Source: Deinococcus budaensis
Lineage (GTDB): Bacteria; Deinococcota; Deinococci; Deinococcales; Deinococcaceae
DNA: 64,000 nt
Direction of reading: 5' to 3'
Assembly: GCF_014201885.1 (NCBI RefSeq)
Contig: NZ_JACHFN010000006.1
Span: forward strand, 124,001-188,000
The position numbers and the translations under genes were made by a program. Of this stretch, positions 14,662 to 27,243 are shown one piece after another (the first letter of the stretch is position 1; each line of letters starts with the position of its first letter). Under the pieces are notes generated by a model. That model saw only the letters and a program-made list of their open reading frames with translations. It made no database searches and was not told where the DNA came from.

Positions 14662-15882
14662 TCAATTGCGGACGCGGACGGTCGAGCGCGCCACCAGGGT
14701 GAGCTTGACCTCGATGGGCTTGTCCGCGCGCAACACGCTCAGGGTGATGGTCTGGCCCGGCTGGTAGCGCCGCACGGCGTACTGGAAGTCCGAGAAGTTG
14801 GTGACGCGCTGGCCGTTGACGGCCGTCACGATGTCGCCCGAGGTGCGGTTGCCGTCCGCGTCGTAGTCGAGCGGTTGCAGGCCTGCGCGGGCGGCGGGGC
14901 TGCCCGGAGAGACATCGGTGAAAAAGGCGCCGGGCGTCGTGCCCAGATCGAAAACGCGGCTGAACTCGGCGAAGTTCTCGGCGGGCAGCGCCGTCACGGG
15001 CGACAGCTCGGGGGGCAGATTCAGCGTGATGCCGATGATCGGCGCCTCGCGCTTGACCCCCCGGCGCAGTTCGGCCAGTCTGGGGTCGGTGCGGGTGACG
15101 GGCACCGCGTAGGACGTGATGCGGTTGCCGCGCGACACGCTGATATAGCTCACCACGCCGATGGCCTCGCCGCGCGCGTTGATCACCGGGCCGCCGCTGT
15201 CGCCGGGAACAAGCTGGGCGTTCAGTTCCAGCGTGCCGGGCGGAAAGTCCGCGCGTCCCGCGTCGCTGTCCAGGCCGGTCAGGCGCCCGGTCTTGAGGGT
15301 CAGGAACTCCCCGCCGCCGTTGCCGATGGCGAGCGCGGCGTCACCCACCGCCGGGCGGGCGGCGGCCAGCGGGAAGAAGGGAGTGTTCGCCGGAACGTTC
15401 ACCCGGATCAGGGCCACGTCGGACTGGTCGTCGAAGCCCACGATCTGCACGGCGTACCGTTTGCGGTCCAGGGTCTGGGCACTGAGGGTCCTGGCGCCCT
15501 TGACCACGTGGTAGGCGGTCAGGGCGTAGCCGTCCCCGATCAGAAAGGCGCTGCCCACGCCGTTGGGATCCGAGCAGTCGTTGGGCGGGCAGTCCTCGAT
15601 CCGCAGGGTGGCGGGGCGCAGTTTCTGGTACAGGGCGCGCAGGGCCGCCGTCTCTGCCGCGCTGAGAGGCGCCGGGGCCGCCCGCTGCGGGGTGCTGGGG
15701 GAAGCGGCCTGCGCCAGCACGCTCTGCGCGGTCTGGTCCTGGAGGGCCTGCTTCTGGGAGGTCTGGAGCGGGGCCGGAATGCTCTGGAAGGCGGCAGGCT
15801 GGGCGGGAGCAGTCGGGGCCGCGAGCAGCAGCGCGGCCGTGAGGATCAGGCCGCGCGCAGCGGCAGTCCGGACGGCGTTCAT
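14662..15882 (-). CDS. Exported trypsin-like serine protease with PDZ domain (HtrA/DegP-like)
   Basis: 406 residues: signal peptide about 1-28, a linker rich in Gln/Ala, then a chymotrypsin-fold domain with His125 (TAYHVV), Asp155 (DQSDVALI) and Ser229 (PGDSGGPV), and a C-terminal PDZ domain from about residue 310. Acts outside the cytoplasmic membrane in protein quality control or processing. DCPPNDC near residue 97 may form a disulfide. Its ATG overlaps the stop of the holin-like gene upstream, so the two are translationally coupled. Confidence 0.92.
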   Translation of the reverse strand: MNAVRTAAARGLILTAALLLAAPTAPAQPAAFQSIPAPLQTSQKQALQDQTAQSVLAQAASPSTPQRAAPAPLSAAETAALRALYQKLRPATLRIEDCPPNDCSDPNGVGSAFLIGDGYALTAYHVVKGARTLSAQTLDRKRYAVQIVGFDDQSDVALIRVNVPANTPFFPLAAARPAVGDAALAIGNGGGEFLTLKTGRLTGLDSDAGRADFPPGTLELNAQLVPGDSGGPVINARGEAIGVVSYISVSRGNRITSYAVPVTRTDPRLAELRRGVKREAPIIGITLNLPPELSPVTALPAENFAEFSRVFDLGTTPGAFFTDVSPGSPAARAGLQPLDYDADGNRTSGDIVTAVNGQRVTNFSDFQYAVRRYQPGQTITLSVLRADKPIEVKLTLVARSTVRVRN

Positions 15883-16271
15883 AGCTCAGTGTGCCCGCTC
15901 TGGTCGCCGCTGTATGTGCCTGGCCTTGCCTTCGGCGCAGGCCCGGGCCGTCCCTCGGGCAGCCCCAGCTTGCGCTCGATCAGCGCGCCCAGCCGGGTCA
16001 GGATGCCGGGGCCGCTCCAGCCGGTGATGCAGGCGGCGGCCAGCAGCAGCGCCGGAGCCGGGGGGGGCCGCAGCCACACGCTCAGCAGCGCCGTCACCGT
16101 CAGCGCCGCGATGCCGGCCGCCGCCGCGAGCGCGAGCAGTCGGCGCAGCGGCGGCGCCTCGGGCCGGGCCAGCTGGCGGGCGAGTTGCGTGACCGTCCCC
16201 GCCAGCAGCGCCGGGCCAAGCACCGGCAGCAGAGCGGCAAAGGAACTGGACAGCGGCAGTGGATCGGTCAT
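15879..16271 (-). CDS. Small membrane protein, holin-like
   Basis: 130 residues with three hydrophobic stretches (about 9-30, 45-67, 73-85), then [20 protein letters not shown] and a Pro-rich charged tail. The layout (short, multiple TM, Gly-Trp and a charged amphipathic C-terminal helix) resembles phage-type holins, but this is a resemblance by eye. GGAGGAGG precedes ATG 16271. It heads a two-gene unit with the exported protease and is divergent from the S24 repressor gene. Confidence 0.6.
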   Translation of the reverse strand: MTDPLPLSSSFAALLPVLGPALLAGTVTQLARQLARPEAPPLRRLLALAAAAGIAALTVTALLSVWLRPPPAPALLLAAACITGWSGPGILTRLGALIERKLGLPEGRPGPAPKARPGTYSGDQSGHTEL

Positions 16272-16402
16272 GGCAGCCTCCTCCAGACCGGGGCCTGGGC
16301 CGTGGGGCAGGAAAGACGAAGAGGACAGGCAGCCCGGCGCCGAGGACGCTGGCGGCGGGCAGGAAGAGGCGCGAAAGCGGCGGCTCCGAATACGCCCTCA
16401 GC

Positions 16403-16429
16403 ATAATATGCCCACAGGCATTTTGTCAA
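16403..16429 (-). promoter_or_regulatory. Promoter with dyad upstream of the holin-like/protease genes
   Basis: Minus-strand -35 TTGACA (16429-16424) and -10 TATTAT (16408-16403) with a short 15-nt spacer. The spacer is largely a dyad, ATGCC-CACA-GGCAT (16408-16421), well placed for a repressor, most simply the divergent S24 regulator 56 bp away. Confidence 0.5.
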
Positions 16430-16476
16430 CGAGACGTATTCCACTCTGGGGGGGTGCGGTGCCCTAGAGTGGCCGC

Positions 16477-17187
16477 ATGGCTTCTTCTCTGCCCGAGCTG
16501 TCCGGCTGGCTGCGTGAGCGGCGGCGGAGCCTGGGCCTGCGCCAGGACGAGGTGGCGCGGCGCACCGCCGAGGGGGGCGGTGAGGCGGGCGGGGTGACCC
16601 AGCCGTACCTCAGCCGCCTGGAACGCGGGGAACGGCCGCTGTCGGCCCTGACCCCGGCGCGGCAGGACGCGCTGCGCCGCGCGCTGGAGATCAGCGCGGG
16701 CGAGTGGGCGGCGCGCACGGGCCTGCCGCTGCTCTCGCCGCTCTCCCCGGAAGGCCAGGTGCCGGGGGGTGAGCTGCTGACCCGGCTGGAGCTGTTCCGG
16801 GTGCCGGTGCGGGCGCTGGCGACGGCGGGCCTGCCCCTTTCCGAGGATTCGGGCAGCGTGATCGACCTCGAACTGGTGCCCGCGCGCGACCACCGCCCCG
16901 GGATGCTGGTGCTGGAGGTGCAGGGCGACTCCATGACCGACCCCAGCGGCGGCGGCATCCGCCCCGGCGACCGCGTCTATGTCGATCCCGGCGACCTCGA
17001 CCTGCGAGAGGGCCGGGTGTACGTGCTGCACGTGCCCGGCCTGGGCCTGACCGTCAAGCGGCTGCGGCGCTACGGCGAGCACCTGTGGCTGACCAGCGAC
17101 AACCCCGACCACCCCCCGGTGCGGCCCGAGGAGGCGACCGTGGTGGGCCGGGTGTACTTCCACCAACCGCGCGGAGTGCGGCTGTGA
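16477..17187 (+). CDS. XRE-HTH / S24 peptidase repressor (LexA/CI-like)
   Basis: 236 residues. N-terminal helix-turn-helix ([14 protein letters not shown] then [17 protein letters not shown], about 21-58) and a C-terminal S24 domain. The catalytic dyad is Ser152 (GDSMTD) and Lys194 (LTVKRL); a candidate cleavage site is Ala117-Gly118. The Gly-to-Ser distance of 34 residues equals that in E. coli LexA, so RecA-stimulated self-cleavage is plausible. TAGAGT lies six bases before ATG 16477 (leaderless layout). Likely targets are its own promoter and the divergent holin-like/protease genes. Confidence 0.9.
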   Translation: MASSLPELSGWLRERRRSLGLRQDEVARRTAEGGGEAGGVTQPYLSRLERGERPLSALTPARQDALRRALEISAGEWAARTGLPLLSPLSPEGQVPGGELLTRLELFRVPVRALATAGLPLSEDSGSVIDLELVPARDHRPGMLVLEVQGDSMTDPSGGGIRPGDRVYVDPGDLDLREGRVYVLHVPGLGLTVKRLRRYGEHLWLTSDNPDHPPVRPEEATVVGRVYFHQPRGVRL

Positions 17188-17198
17188 GGAGTGCGGCC

Positions 17199-17684
17199 GT
17201 GAAGGGCGGCCGAAGCGCTGGCCCGGAGCGCCCGGCATCTTCCCCCCTGACCCGCGTCTTCGTCTACGGCACCCTGCGGCCCGGCGAGCGCAACGCGGAG
17301 GTGGCCGCCCGGGGAGGCCCGTTTGGGGCGGTCCCCGCGCGGCTGACCGGCTTCCGGCTGCTGCACCTCTCCCCCGAGGCGTATCCGGGGATCGTGCCCG
17401 GCCCGCCGGACGGGGTGGTCGTGGGGGAAGTGCTGACCTACGCGCCCCGCGACTGGCCGCGCGCCCTGCTCCTGCTCGACGCGCTGGAGGGCGTCCACGA
17501 CACGCCGCCGCTCTACCGCCGCGCGGCCGTGACCGTCACGCTGGAAGGCGGCGCAAGCCAGGCCGCCTGGACCTACGTCTACGCGGACGCCGACCGACTG
17601 ACCCGCCCCGGCGCCGTCCTCCTGCCGGGCGGCGACTGGCGCGCCTGGCCTGACCGCGAGCGGCCCGGCGTGGGCGAGCGCTGA
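17199..17684 (+). CDS. Gamma-glutamylcyclotransferase-like (AIG2/GGCT fold) protein
   Basis: 161 residues with [11 protein letters not shown], the ligand-binding YGTL signature, and the conserved acidic site in LLDALEGV. The fold releases 5-oxoproline from gamma-glutamyl amines in characterised members; the substrate here is not evident. GTG 17199 is chosen because AGGAG lies seven bases upstream; GTG 17184, overlapping the S24 gene end, is an alternative. It follows the S24 repressor gene closely on the same strand. Confidence 0.8.
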   Translation: MKGGRSAGPERPASSPLTRVFVYGTLRPGERNAEVAARGGPFGAVPARLTGFRLLHLSPEAYPGIVPGPPDGVVVGEVLTYAPRDWPRALLLLDALEGVHDTPPLYRRAAVTVTLEGGASQAAWTYVYADADRLTRPGAVLLPGGDWRAWPDRERPGVGER

Positions 17685-17708
17685 GGTTCAGGGCGTAGGC
17701 CACAGAAA

Positions 17709-17735
17709 GCCGCCCCCGCGCTGGGCAGGGGCGGC
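17709..17735. terminator. Hairpin between convergent GGCT-like gene and rpsO
   Basis: GCCGCCCC (17709-17716) pairs with GGGGCGGC (17728-17735) around an 11-nt loop. It lies 17 nt beyond the rpsO stop. No strong T run. Confidence 0.6.
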
Positions 17736-17751
17736 CATCCGGGAGCCGAAA

Positions 17752-18027
<276 letters not shown>

Positions 18028-18168
18028 GTTGTCCCTCTCTTGTTGTGAAGTCCCGCGCGCAGCAGCCGGGGCCAAAAAGCCAGCGTTCAAGCCGCAGGCG
18101 GCCCCACCGCTCGCGGCGGCAAACGCCACGCTAGCACGCCCGGCGCCCCCAGGCCAAGAGGCCCGCAG

Positions 18169-18197
18169 TTGACAAGCCCGTGGGGTCCACCTATCAT
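18169..18197 (+). promoter_or_regulatory. Consensus promoter of tRNA-Leu
   Basis: -35 TTGACA (18169-18174), exactly 17-nt spacer, -10 TATCAT (18192-18197). The tRNA begins 19 nt downstream. Confidence 0.8.
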
Positions 18198-18215
18198 TCC
18201 TTTCGCTTCACCACT

Positions 18216-18300
18216 GCTGGGGTGGCGGAATTGGTAGACGCACTAGCTTGAGGTGCTAGCGCCGCGAGGCGTGTGGGTTCAAGTCCCATCTCCAGCACCA
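18216..18300 (+). tRNA. tRNA-Leu (anticodon GAG)
   Basis: 85 nt including an encoded CCA. Acceptor GCTGGGG pairs with CTCCAGC (one G-U). The anticodon loop TTGAGGT puts GAG at 18250-18252, reading CUC/CUU. The D-loop TTGGTAGA, a long class II variable arm (GCGCCGCGAGGCGT) and the T-loop GTTCAAGTC are all present. Confidence 0.97.
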
Positions 18301-18305
18301 CCGGG

Positions 18306-18333
18306 CCGCCGGACTCTTCACAGGGTCCGGCGG
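18306..18333 (+). terminator. Hairpin after tRNA-Leu
   Basis: CCGCCGGAC (18306-18314) pairs with GTCCGGCGG (18325-18333). It lies six bases past the tRNA but has no T run, so it may be a weak terminator or processing element. Confidence 0.4.
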
Positions 18334-18392
18334 TGCGCTTTGGCGGCCCGGCCCCCGGCCCAGGTCTGGGCGCCCGCACCGCGCCGGGGGTG

Positions 18393-18401
18393 TGCTACAC
18401 T
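18393..18401 (+). promoter_or_regulatory. Extended -10 promoter of SRP RNA
   Basis: TGC-TACACT (18393-18401), an extended -10, with the RNA 5' end expected about eight bases downstream. No good -35 is seen. Confidence 0.55.
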
Positions 18402-18408
18402 CCGCAGC

Positions 18409-18516
<108 letters not shown>

Positions 18517-18549
18517 GTGCCGCGAGCCAACGCCGTGGCACCATCAGCC

Positions 18550-19050
18550 ATGTCCCGCACCCGCGCCGCCACGCCGGAAGATGCTCCCGCGATCACCCGC
18601 ATCTACAACCAGGGCATCCGCGACCGGGTGGCGACTTTTGAGACCCGCGAGCGGCAGGAGGAGGAAGTGCGCGCCCGGCTAGCCGGAGCCTCCCCCGCCG
18701 CCGTGGCGCTGAACGGCGCCGGGGAGGTCGTGGCCTTTGCCTGGTGCGGCCCCTACAGCGCCCGGCCCGTCTACGCGACCATCGGGGAGCACAGCGTCTA
18801 TACGGCGCGGGAAGCGCGGGGCCAGGGGTACGGCGAGGCGGCGTTGCGAGCGCTGCTCGGCGCGGCGCGGGAAGCTGGGCTGCACAAGCTCACCAGCCGC
18901 ATCCTCACGGACAACGCGGCCAGCCGCCGCCTGCACGCGCGTTGCGGCTTCCGCGAGGTCGGTGTGCAGCTGCGCCATGCCCGCCTGGACGGCGAGTGGC
19001 GCGACGTGGTGACGGTCGAGGTGCTGCTGGACGGGCCAGCCACCCCCTGA
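18550..19050 (+). CDS. GNAT acetyltransferase, phosphinothricin-acetyltransferase-like
   Basis: 166 residues. Typical start of this subgroup (RAATPEDAPAITRIYNQGI), FAWCGPYSARPVY, the acetyl-CoA loop REARGQGYGEAALRALL and the C-terminal LHKLTSRILTDNAASRRLH followed by CGFREVG. Members acetylate small amines or methionine derivatives; the substrate is not inferable. ATG 18550 is used because the earlier in-frame start at 18517 would fall right behind the SRP RNA terminator. Confidence 0.87.
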   Translation: MSRTRAATPEDAPAITRIYNQGIRDRVATFETRERQEEEVRARLAGASPAAVALNGAGEVVAFAWCGPYSARPVYATIGEHSVYTAREARGQGYGEAALRALLGAAREAGLHKLTSRILTDNAASRRLHARCGFREVGVQLRHARLDGEWRDVVTVEVLLDGPATP

Positions 19051-19059
19051 CCCGCCCCC

Positions 19060-19431
19060 TCAGCGCGTCTTGGGGACCAGCACCAGCGCCTGCGTTTCTT
19101 TCACCACGGCCAGCTCGCGCAGCCGCTCGGGGTCGAGGTCGCCCGCCTTGGCGAGCGCCTCGGCCTTTTTGCGGTCGATGGTGGCGGCTTCCAGCGCGGC
19201 GGCGTCTCCGAACACGTCGCGGAAGCGGTCCAGGGGATACTCGACCCGGCGCGAGACCTTGAGGTCGGCGCGGTAGAGGTCGGTCTCGGCGTGGGCGCCC
19301 GAAGCGAGCGCCGCCTTGATCTGCGCGGCGAGGTCGTCGCGTTCGAGTTCCAGGCCCAGCAGGGTGTCGCGCAGGGTGGCGTAGCGTTCCAGCAACTCCT
19401 CCAGGGTGGGGGGCACGCTCGGGTCGGTCAT
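19060..19431 (-). CDS. Hypothetical coiled-coil protein
   Basis: 123 residues. Residues about 5-50 form a heptad-like helix ([20 protein letters not shown]), the centre holds short strands ([20 protein letters not shown]), and the C-terminus is helical then basic. Not recognised; the overall shape resembles small phage-derived accessory proteins, but no phage gene is adjacent. It converges on the GNAT gene and is divergent from the carbonic anhydrase. Confidence 0.6.
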   Translation of the reverse strand: MTDPSVPPTLEELLERYATLRDTLLGLELERDDLAAQIKAALASGAHAETDLYRADLKVSRRVEYPLDRFRDVFGDAAALEAATIDRKKAEALAKAGDLDPERLRELAVVKETQALVLVPKTR

Positions 19432-19499
19432 GCCCAGACCATAGCGGTGCAGGCCCTGGCGGTGCAGGCTCCCGGGAGCCGCCGGATAACATGGCAGGC

Positions 19500-20228
19500 A
19501 TGAGCCAGCCTCCCGCCGCCGCCCTCGACCCGGCCGACCTCGAACGGCGCATTCTGGACGCGATTCGCCGGGGCGCGAGCATGGAGGACATCGCCGACTT
19601 GCGCCCCAGCCGCGTCGTCTCGCCGGAAGACGCCATCGAGGCGCTCAAGGACGGCAACGCCCGCTTCTTTTCGGGGCAGGCCACCCGTCCCGAGGCCGAC
19701 GCCAACCAGCGCCGCGCGCAGATTATGGGCCAGACGCCCTTTGCGGCGGTGCTGGCGTGCAGCGACAGCCGCGTGCCGGTCGAGATCGTGTTCGACCAGG
19801 GCCTGGGTGACCTCTTCGTGGTGCGGGTCGCGGGCAACGTGGTGGGCGAGACCGGGCTGGGCACGCTGGAATACGCCACCGAGCACCTCGACGTTCACCT
19901 GATCGTGGTGATGGGCCACGAGGGCTGCGGGGCCGTCTCGTCGGCGATGTTGCCGGACGAGGCGCTGGCGGCGGAACCGGAAAACCTGCGCCGATTGATC
20001 GCCCGCATTCAGCCCAGCGTGCGCGGGCTGCCCCCCATCCGCGACAAGAAGGCCCGGATGCGCGAGGCGGTCCTGAGCAACGTGCGCTATCAGGTCGCCG
20101 CCCTGCGCGAGCAGCCGGTGATCCAGGCGGCCGAGGCGCGCGGCCAGATCCGGGTGATCGGCGGCTTCTACGAGATCGGCTCGGGCGCGGTGGACTTTCT
20201 GACGGAAGAAGAGGACCTGCGGCTCTGA
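19500..20228 (+). CDS. Beta-class carbonic anhydrase
   Basis: Zinc enzyme for reversible hydration of CO2. From ATG 19500 it has 242 residues. Zinc ligands are Cys87 (in ACSDSR with the Asp89/Arg91 dyad), His140 and Cys143 (GHEGCG). An N-terminal helical extension of about 40 residues precedes the catalytic core. ATG 19500 lies seven bases after TAACAT; ATG 19491 is an in-frame alternative. Cytosolic. Confidence 0.93.
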   Translation: MSQPPAAALDPADLERRILDAIRRGASMEDIADLRPSRVVSPEDAIEALKDGNARFFSGQATRPEADANQRRAQIMGQTPFAAVLACSDSRVPVEIVFDQGLGDLFVVRVAGNVVGETGLGTLEYATEHLDVHLIVVMGHEGCGAVSSAMLPDEALAAEPENLRRLIARIQPSVRGLPPIRDKKARMREAVLSNVRYQVAALREQPVIQAAEARGQIRVIGGFYEIGSGAVDFLTEEEDLRL

Positions 20229-20240
20229 GCGAGAGGCAAC

Positions 20241-20265
20241 AAAAAACCGCCCGGGCAGGGGCGGT
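20241..20265 (-). terminator. Rho-independent terminator on the minus strand
   Basis: Seven-bp stem ACCGCCC/GGGCGGT (20246-20252 with 20259-20265) followed by six T residues on the minus strand. It faces away from the carbonic anhydrase and fits the small minus-strand gene at 20296-20511. Confidence 0.75.
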
Positions 20266-20295
20266 GGGCACTTCAGCGGGAGGAACGAGGGGCTT

Positions 20296-20511
20296 TCACC
20301 CAGGCAGAGGCCGCTGACCGACTTCCGTGAGGCTGTGCCCAAACAAAGCGCAACACGCCAGCGACACCAGGCCGATGAAGTCTCGCCACGTCCAGGGACG
20401 CTTTGTCTTCCCCTTCGGCTGACGTTTCGGCTTGGGTCGTCTTGCTGGTGTGCTGTGGTTGCGGCATAGCAACACCGGGCCGGACACCCTCTTCCCAGGG
20501 CGTCCGGCCAC
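20296..20511 (-). CDS. Small basic single-pass membrane protein, unrecognised
   Basis: 71 residues from GTG 20511, which has AAGGAAAGGAA directly upstream. The middle is strongly basic (RRPKPKRQPKGKTKRPWTW) and is followed by one hydrophobic helix (DFIGLVSLACCALFGHSL) and a short tail: a cytoplasmic basic domain with a membrane anchor. A 32-bp near-perfect inverted repeat (20478-20509) lies in the first codons, and a strong terminator follows the gene. GTG 20475 is an alternative start. Size and context argue for a real gene, but homologs are unknown to me. Confidence 0.45.
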   Translation of the reverse strand: MAGRPGKRVSGPVLLCRNHSTPARRPKPKRQPKGKTKRPWTWRDFIGLVSLACCALFGHSLTEVGQRPLPG

Positions 20512-20660
20512 TTCCTTTCCTTTTTGAGAGGTGAGGTCGTGGGCTGACGTGCGCCCCGCCCGCTTCCCGGGTCTACCGGAGAGGCCGCGCTAGAATGCGT
20601 CCCAACACGCGCCCCCGGCCTCCCGAGCGGGCGCGGTTTTACCGTAAGGAGACACTGAAC

Positions 20661-21395
<735 letters not shown>

Positions 21396-21450
21396 GCCCT
21401 GACCCCGGCCTGACCCCCAGGACCTAGGATCGTCCCACAAGGGGGCTGAA

Positions 21451-21615
21451 ATGACCGGAATCCTGGTGCTGGGCCTTTGTCTGGGTGTACTGGCTTTCTT
21501 CGCGCGCAGGCAGGAGCGCCTGAACCGCGTGATGGACGCGATGGACGGTACCCGGCGCGGGCCAGGGCACGTCGGTCCGACCCTGCCCGGTCCCGGCGGC
21601 ACGACCGGGTTGTAG
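21451..21615 (+). CDS. Small single-pass membrane protein (54 aa)
   Basis: ATG 21451 follows AGGGGG. The product begins with a hydrophobic helix (ILVLGLCLGVLAFFA, residues about 4-18), then a charged segment with a heptad-like RRQERLNRVMDAMDG, and ends Gly/Pro-rich. Composition and third-position GC match the neighbours. Small proteins of this layout are common but unassigned. It sits 55 bp after yebC on the same strand and could share its transcript. Confidence 0.5.
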   Translation: MTGILVLGLCLGVLAFFARRQERLNRVMDAMDGTRRGPGHVGPTLPGPGGTTGL

Positions 21616-21621
21616 GTGGGA

Positions 21622-21667
21622 GGGGGAAGGGCCGGGGGGCAACGTTGCTCTCCCCGGCCCTTCCCCC
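21622..21667. terminator. 16-bp perfect hairpin between convergent genes
   Basis: Arms at 21622-21637 and 21652-21667 pair perfectly around a 14-nt loop, between the 54-aa gene and the amidohydrolase. No long T run on either strand. Confidence 0.6.
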
Positions 21668-21678
21668 TTCGGCCTGCT

Positions 21679-23190
21679 CTAGAGCACCAGTGCCCGCGCC
21701 GTGCCCCCGACCCGGTCCCAGAGGGTAAAGGCCGCCCGCGCCCCGGGCCGGATGATCCCCTCGTCGTCCCACCCGGCGGCCAGGGCAGGACCCCGGGTGT
21801 GCGCCCACAGGACTTCTTCCTCGGTGAGGGCCTCGGACGCGGCGAGCGGCTGGCCCGCGTCGTCGCGGCGGGTGATCGCGGCGGCGAAGTTGGCGCGGTA
21901 TTCGGGCGGCGCGACCGGGGCATCGGACCCGAAGGCGAGGATGGCCCCGGCCGCCTTCAGCGAGCGGAAGGGATAGGAGGTGCCCTCCAGGTGGGGCAGC
22001 AGTTCCCGGATCATCGGGCCGTCGGCCTGGAGGTGGATAGGCTGCACGCTGGCGGTCAGGCCCCGGAAGCGGGGAATGTCCTGGGAGCGCAGGTGCTGGG
22101 CGTGCTCGATTCGCAGCCGCACGCCTTGTTCGGCGGCGAGGGGGCGCAGGGCGTCGTACACGTCGAGGACCTCGGTGTTCGCCCGGTCTCCGATGGCGTG
22201 GGTCACGGGGGTAAGGCCGAGTTCCAGTGCCTCGCGCCCGCGCTCGCGGATCAGCTCGGGGGGGTCGAGGGGCATCCCGGTGCCCGACCCGTCCGCGAAC
22301 CCCGGCGCGTGCAGCCAGGCGGTGCGGCTTCCCAGCGCCCCGTCCGCGAAGAACTTGACCCCGCCCCACTGGAAGAGGCCGCCGGGCGTGAGGCGCAGCC
22401 CCAGGTCGCGGGCGTGCGCGAGGCGGTCGTGCGGCAGGGTCGCCCAGACCCGCAGCGGCAGTTCGCCCCGCTGGGCGAGGAGTTGCACGGCACGCGGCGC
22501 CTCGACCGGCTCGAAGGCCATCGTGTGGGCACTGACGTAGCCGCGTGCGGCCAGATCGTCGGCTCCGGCTTTCGCCGCCGAGAGGTACTCGGCCTCGCTG
22601 GGCGTCGGGCGCACCCGCGCGACGAGACCGCTGGCACTTTCCAGCAGCGTGCCCAGCGGGCGCACGATGCGGCCGCCCTCGGGGTCGGGGGTCGCTTCCG
22701 TCACGCCCGCGAGGCGCAGCGCCAGCGAGTTCGCCCAGCTCAGGTGCATATCCCGCGAGTACAGCAAGACCGGGTGGTGCGGGCTGACCTCGTCGAGCAG
22801 GGCGGCGGTAGGGTAATCGGAGAGGCCGAGTTCGGACAGCAGGAAGCCCCCGCCGCGAATCCAGGTTCCGGCGGGCGTGTTCATGGCCCGCTGCGCGACC
22901 CGCGCCTGCACCTCGGGGACGCTACGCGCGCCGTGCAGGTTCAGTTCGGACAGCGAAAAGCCGTAGGAGACGAGGTGGACATGCGCCTCGGCCAGCCCCG
23001 GCGTCAGGATCAGGTCGCGGTGGTCGAGGACCCGCGCGCGCGGGTCCTGCGCCGCCACGTCCTCGCGGCTTCCGGCGGCCAGCACCCGGCCGCCGCCGAC
23101 CAGCACGGCCTCCGCCTGGGGGCGGGTCTCGTCGAGGGTCCGGGTGGTCGCGTGAATCACCGTGAGGGGAGCGCCGGGGGCTGCGGTCAT
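21679..23190 (-). CDS. Amidohydrolase family 3 (YtcJ-like) metal-dependent hydrolase
   Basis: 503 residues. N-terminal beta-sandwich strands, then the metal-binding [12 protein letters not shown], a long TIM barrel with [13 protein letters not shown] and [17 protein letters not shown], and [13 protein letters not shown] near the end, as in the YtcJ-like group that hydrolyses amide or related bonds. No signal peptide, so cytosolic. TAGGCT lies six bases before ATG 23190 (leaderless layout). The substrate is unknown. Divergent from the response regulator gene. Confidence 0.9.
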   Translation of the reverse strand: MTAAPGAPLTVIHATTRTLDETRPQAEAVLVGGGRVLAAGSREDVAAQDPRARVLDHRDLILTPGLAEAHVHLVSYGFSLSELNLHGARSVPEVQARVAQRAMNTPAGTWIRGGGFLLSELGLSDYPTAALLDEVSPHHPVLLYSRDMHLSWANSLALRLAGVTEATPDPEGGRIVRPLGTLLESASGLVARVRPTPSEAEYLSAAKAGADDLAARGYVSAHTMAFEPVEAPRAVQLLAQRGELPLRVWATLPHDRLAHARDLGLRLTPGGLFQWGGVKFFADGALGSRTAWLHAPGFADGSGTGMPLDPPELIRERGREALELGLTPVTHAIGDRANTEVLDVYDALRPLAAEQGVRLRIEHAQHLRSQDIPRFRGLTASVQPIHLQADGPMIRELLPHLEGTSYPFRSLKAAGAILAFGSDAPVAPPEYRANFAAAITRRDDAGQPLAASEALTEEEVLWAHTRGPALAAGWDDEGIIRPGARAAFTLWDRVGGTARALVL

Positions 23191-23262
23191 GCGCCCAGCC
23201 TAGCCGAGCCAGGGACACACCGCGAGGGTGAAGTTTCGTACTGGTCATTCTCACCCGGCTGC

Positions 23263-23268
23263 TACACT
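23263..23268 (+). promoter_or_regulatory. Extended -10 of the response regulator gene
   Basis: TGC-TACACT ends six bases before ATG 23275, so the message is predicted to be leaderless. The same nine bases form the SRP RNA promoter at 18393-18401. Confidence 0.55.
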
Positions 23269-23274
23269 ACCCTC

Positions 23275-24309
23275 ATGCCGCGCATCCTCGTCGTGGATGA
23301 CGACGCCGCCATCCTCAAACTCGTCAGCGTGATTCTCAGCCGGGCCGGACACGAGCTGCGGACCAGCAGCCATCCGGTCGAGGCGCTCGACCTGCTTCAG
23401 GTGTTCACCCCCGACCTCGTGATCAGCGACGTGGTGATGCCCTACATGACCGGGCTGGAATTCCTGGAAAAGGTGCGCGCGCACGACAAGCTGGGCGCGA
23501 TGCCCTTCATCCTGCTGTCCAGCCACGCCGAGCGCGACGATGTGCGCCGGGGCATGAACCTGGGCGCCGACGACTACCTGCCCAAGCCCTTCACCCCCCA
23601 GGACCTGACCACCGCCGTGGACGCGAGGCTGCGCCGCGCGGGCCTGACCCTGCAAGGGGAGAGCGGCATGTCGGCCCGCGCGCTGGGCACGGCGCAGGTC
23701 GTGTGGCAGGGCACGGCGGTGTCGTGGGTATCGCGCAAGGCGCTGGAGCTGTTTTTCTACCTGCTCGAACACCGCGAGGTGACCTCCTGGGAGGCCGCCG
23801 AGGCGCTGTGGCCGGAAAAAGACGAGGCCCGCGCCAGCAGCCTCTTTCACACGACCCTGCACCGCTTGCGCCGCAGCCTCAGCGGCGAGGCCGTGGTCAG
23901 CGCCAACCGCCGCTACGCCCTGAGCACCGACCTGCGCCCGGACTACGACGTGGCGCGCTTCGAGCTGCTCTCGGCGCAGGCCGAGCAAGGCAGCCTGGGC
24001 CTGGAGGAACTGCGCGAGCTGACTGGCATGTACGGCCACTTTCTGCCCGGCGCCGACAGCCCCTGGGTGGACGAGGTGCGCGCCCGGCTGGAGCAAAAGC
24101 AGCTCAGCGTGCTGGGTCTGGCCGCCCAGGCCGCCGCGCAGGCAGGCCGCGCCAAGGACGCCGCCCAGTTTCACCAGCGCGCCCTGGCTATTGACCCCAT
24201 GAGCGAGCTGGACTGGCAGGGCCTCTCGCGCGCGCTCGACACCATCGGCGACCCCCGCGCCCGCCTGGCCGCCCGCCGGGAAGCGTGGTGGGCCGTGGAC
24301 TTGGACTGA
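23275..24309 (+). CDS. Response regulator with BTAD/SARP-like transcription-factor C-terminus
   Basis: 344 residues. Receiver domain (1-120) with acidic pocket Asp8-10, phospho-acceptor Asp52 (VISDVVMP) and Lys104 (YLPKPF). Then a winged-helix-like region (VSRKALELFFYLLEHREVTSWEAAEALWP, SSLFHTTLHRLRRSL) and a TPR-like bacterial transcriptional activation segment, as in SARP regulators. Probably DNA binding under control of a histidine kinase, which is not encoded nearby. An orphan regulator. Confidence 0.87.
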   Translation: MPRILVVDDDAAILKLVSVILSRAGHELRTSSHPVEALDLLQVFTPDLVISDVVMPYMTGLEFLEKVRAHDKLGAMPFILLSSHAERDDVRRGMNLGADDYLPKPFTPQDLTTAVDARLRRAGLTLQGESGMSARALGTAQVVWQGTAVSWVSRKALELFFYLLEHREVTSWEAAEALWPEKDEARASSLFHTTLHRLRRSLSGEAVVSANRRYALSTDLRPDYDVARFELLSAQAEQGSLGLEELRELTGMYGHFLPGADSPWVDEVRARLEQKQLSVLGLAAQAAAQAGRAKDAAQFHQRALAIDPMSELDWQGLSRALDTIGDPRARLAARREAWWAVDLD

Positions 24310-24513
24310 GGGTTCAGGCTTCAGCGAGCAAGCGAGAAAATCCGGGGAGGAGGGCGGGCAGGTCCACGGTCACGACCTGATGCCGGATGCCCACATCAGT
24401 CCGGAAGTTCCCAGGGGACGCTGACGTTTCGCGGCGCCCGCAGCTGTGCCCACGACAGGTCGGGGGCGCCCGGGCCAATTGCCGCTCTCCCCCACCGCGC
24501 TAGACTCTGCCGC

Positions 24514-27192
<2,679 letters not shown>

Positions 27193-27209
27193 GGTCAGGA
27201 CGCGGAGGC

Positions 27210-27235
27210 GGGAGCCAGATTCATCTCTGGCTCCC
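27210..27235. terminator. Hairpin between alaS and the convergent YjbR-like gene
   Basis: GGGAGCCAGA (27210-27219) pairs perfectly with TCTGGCTCCC (27226-27235) around a 6-nt loop. Confidence 0.65.
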
Positions 27236-27243
27236 TTCCCGCT

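Noticed and set aside
16403..16429. RDRM (DdrO site) in the S24/holin-like intergenic region
   Set aside because: The dyad ATGCC-CACA-GGCAT has neither the length nor the TTATGT halves of the RDRM.
21424..21642. Minus-strand ORF opposite the 54-aa gene
   Set aside because: No ribosome site and Pro/His-rich random-like composition; the plus-strand frame has a TM helix and ribosome site.
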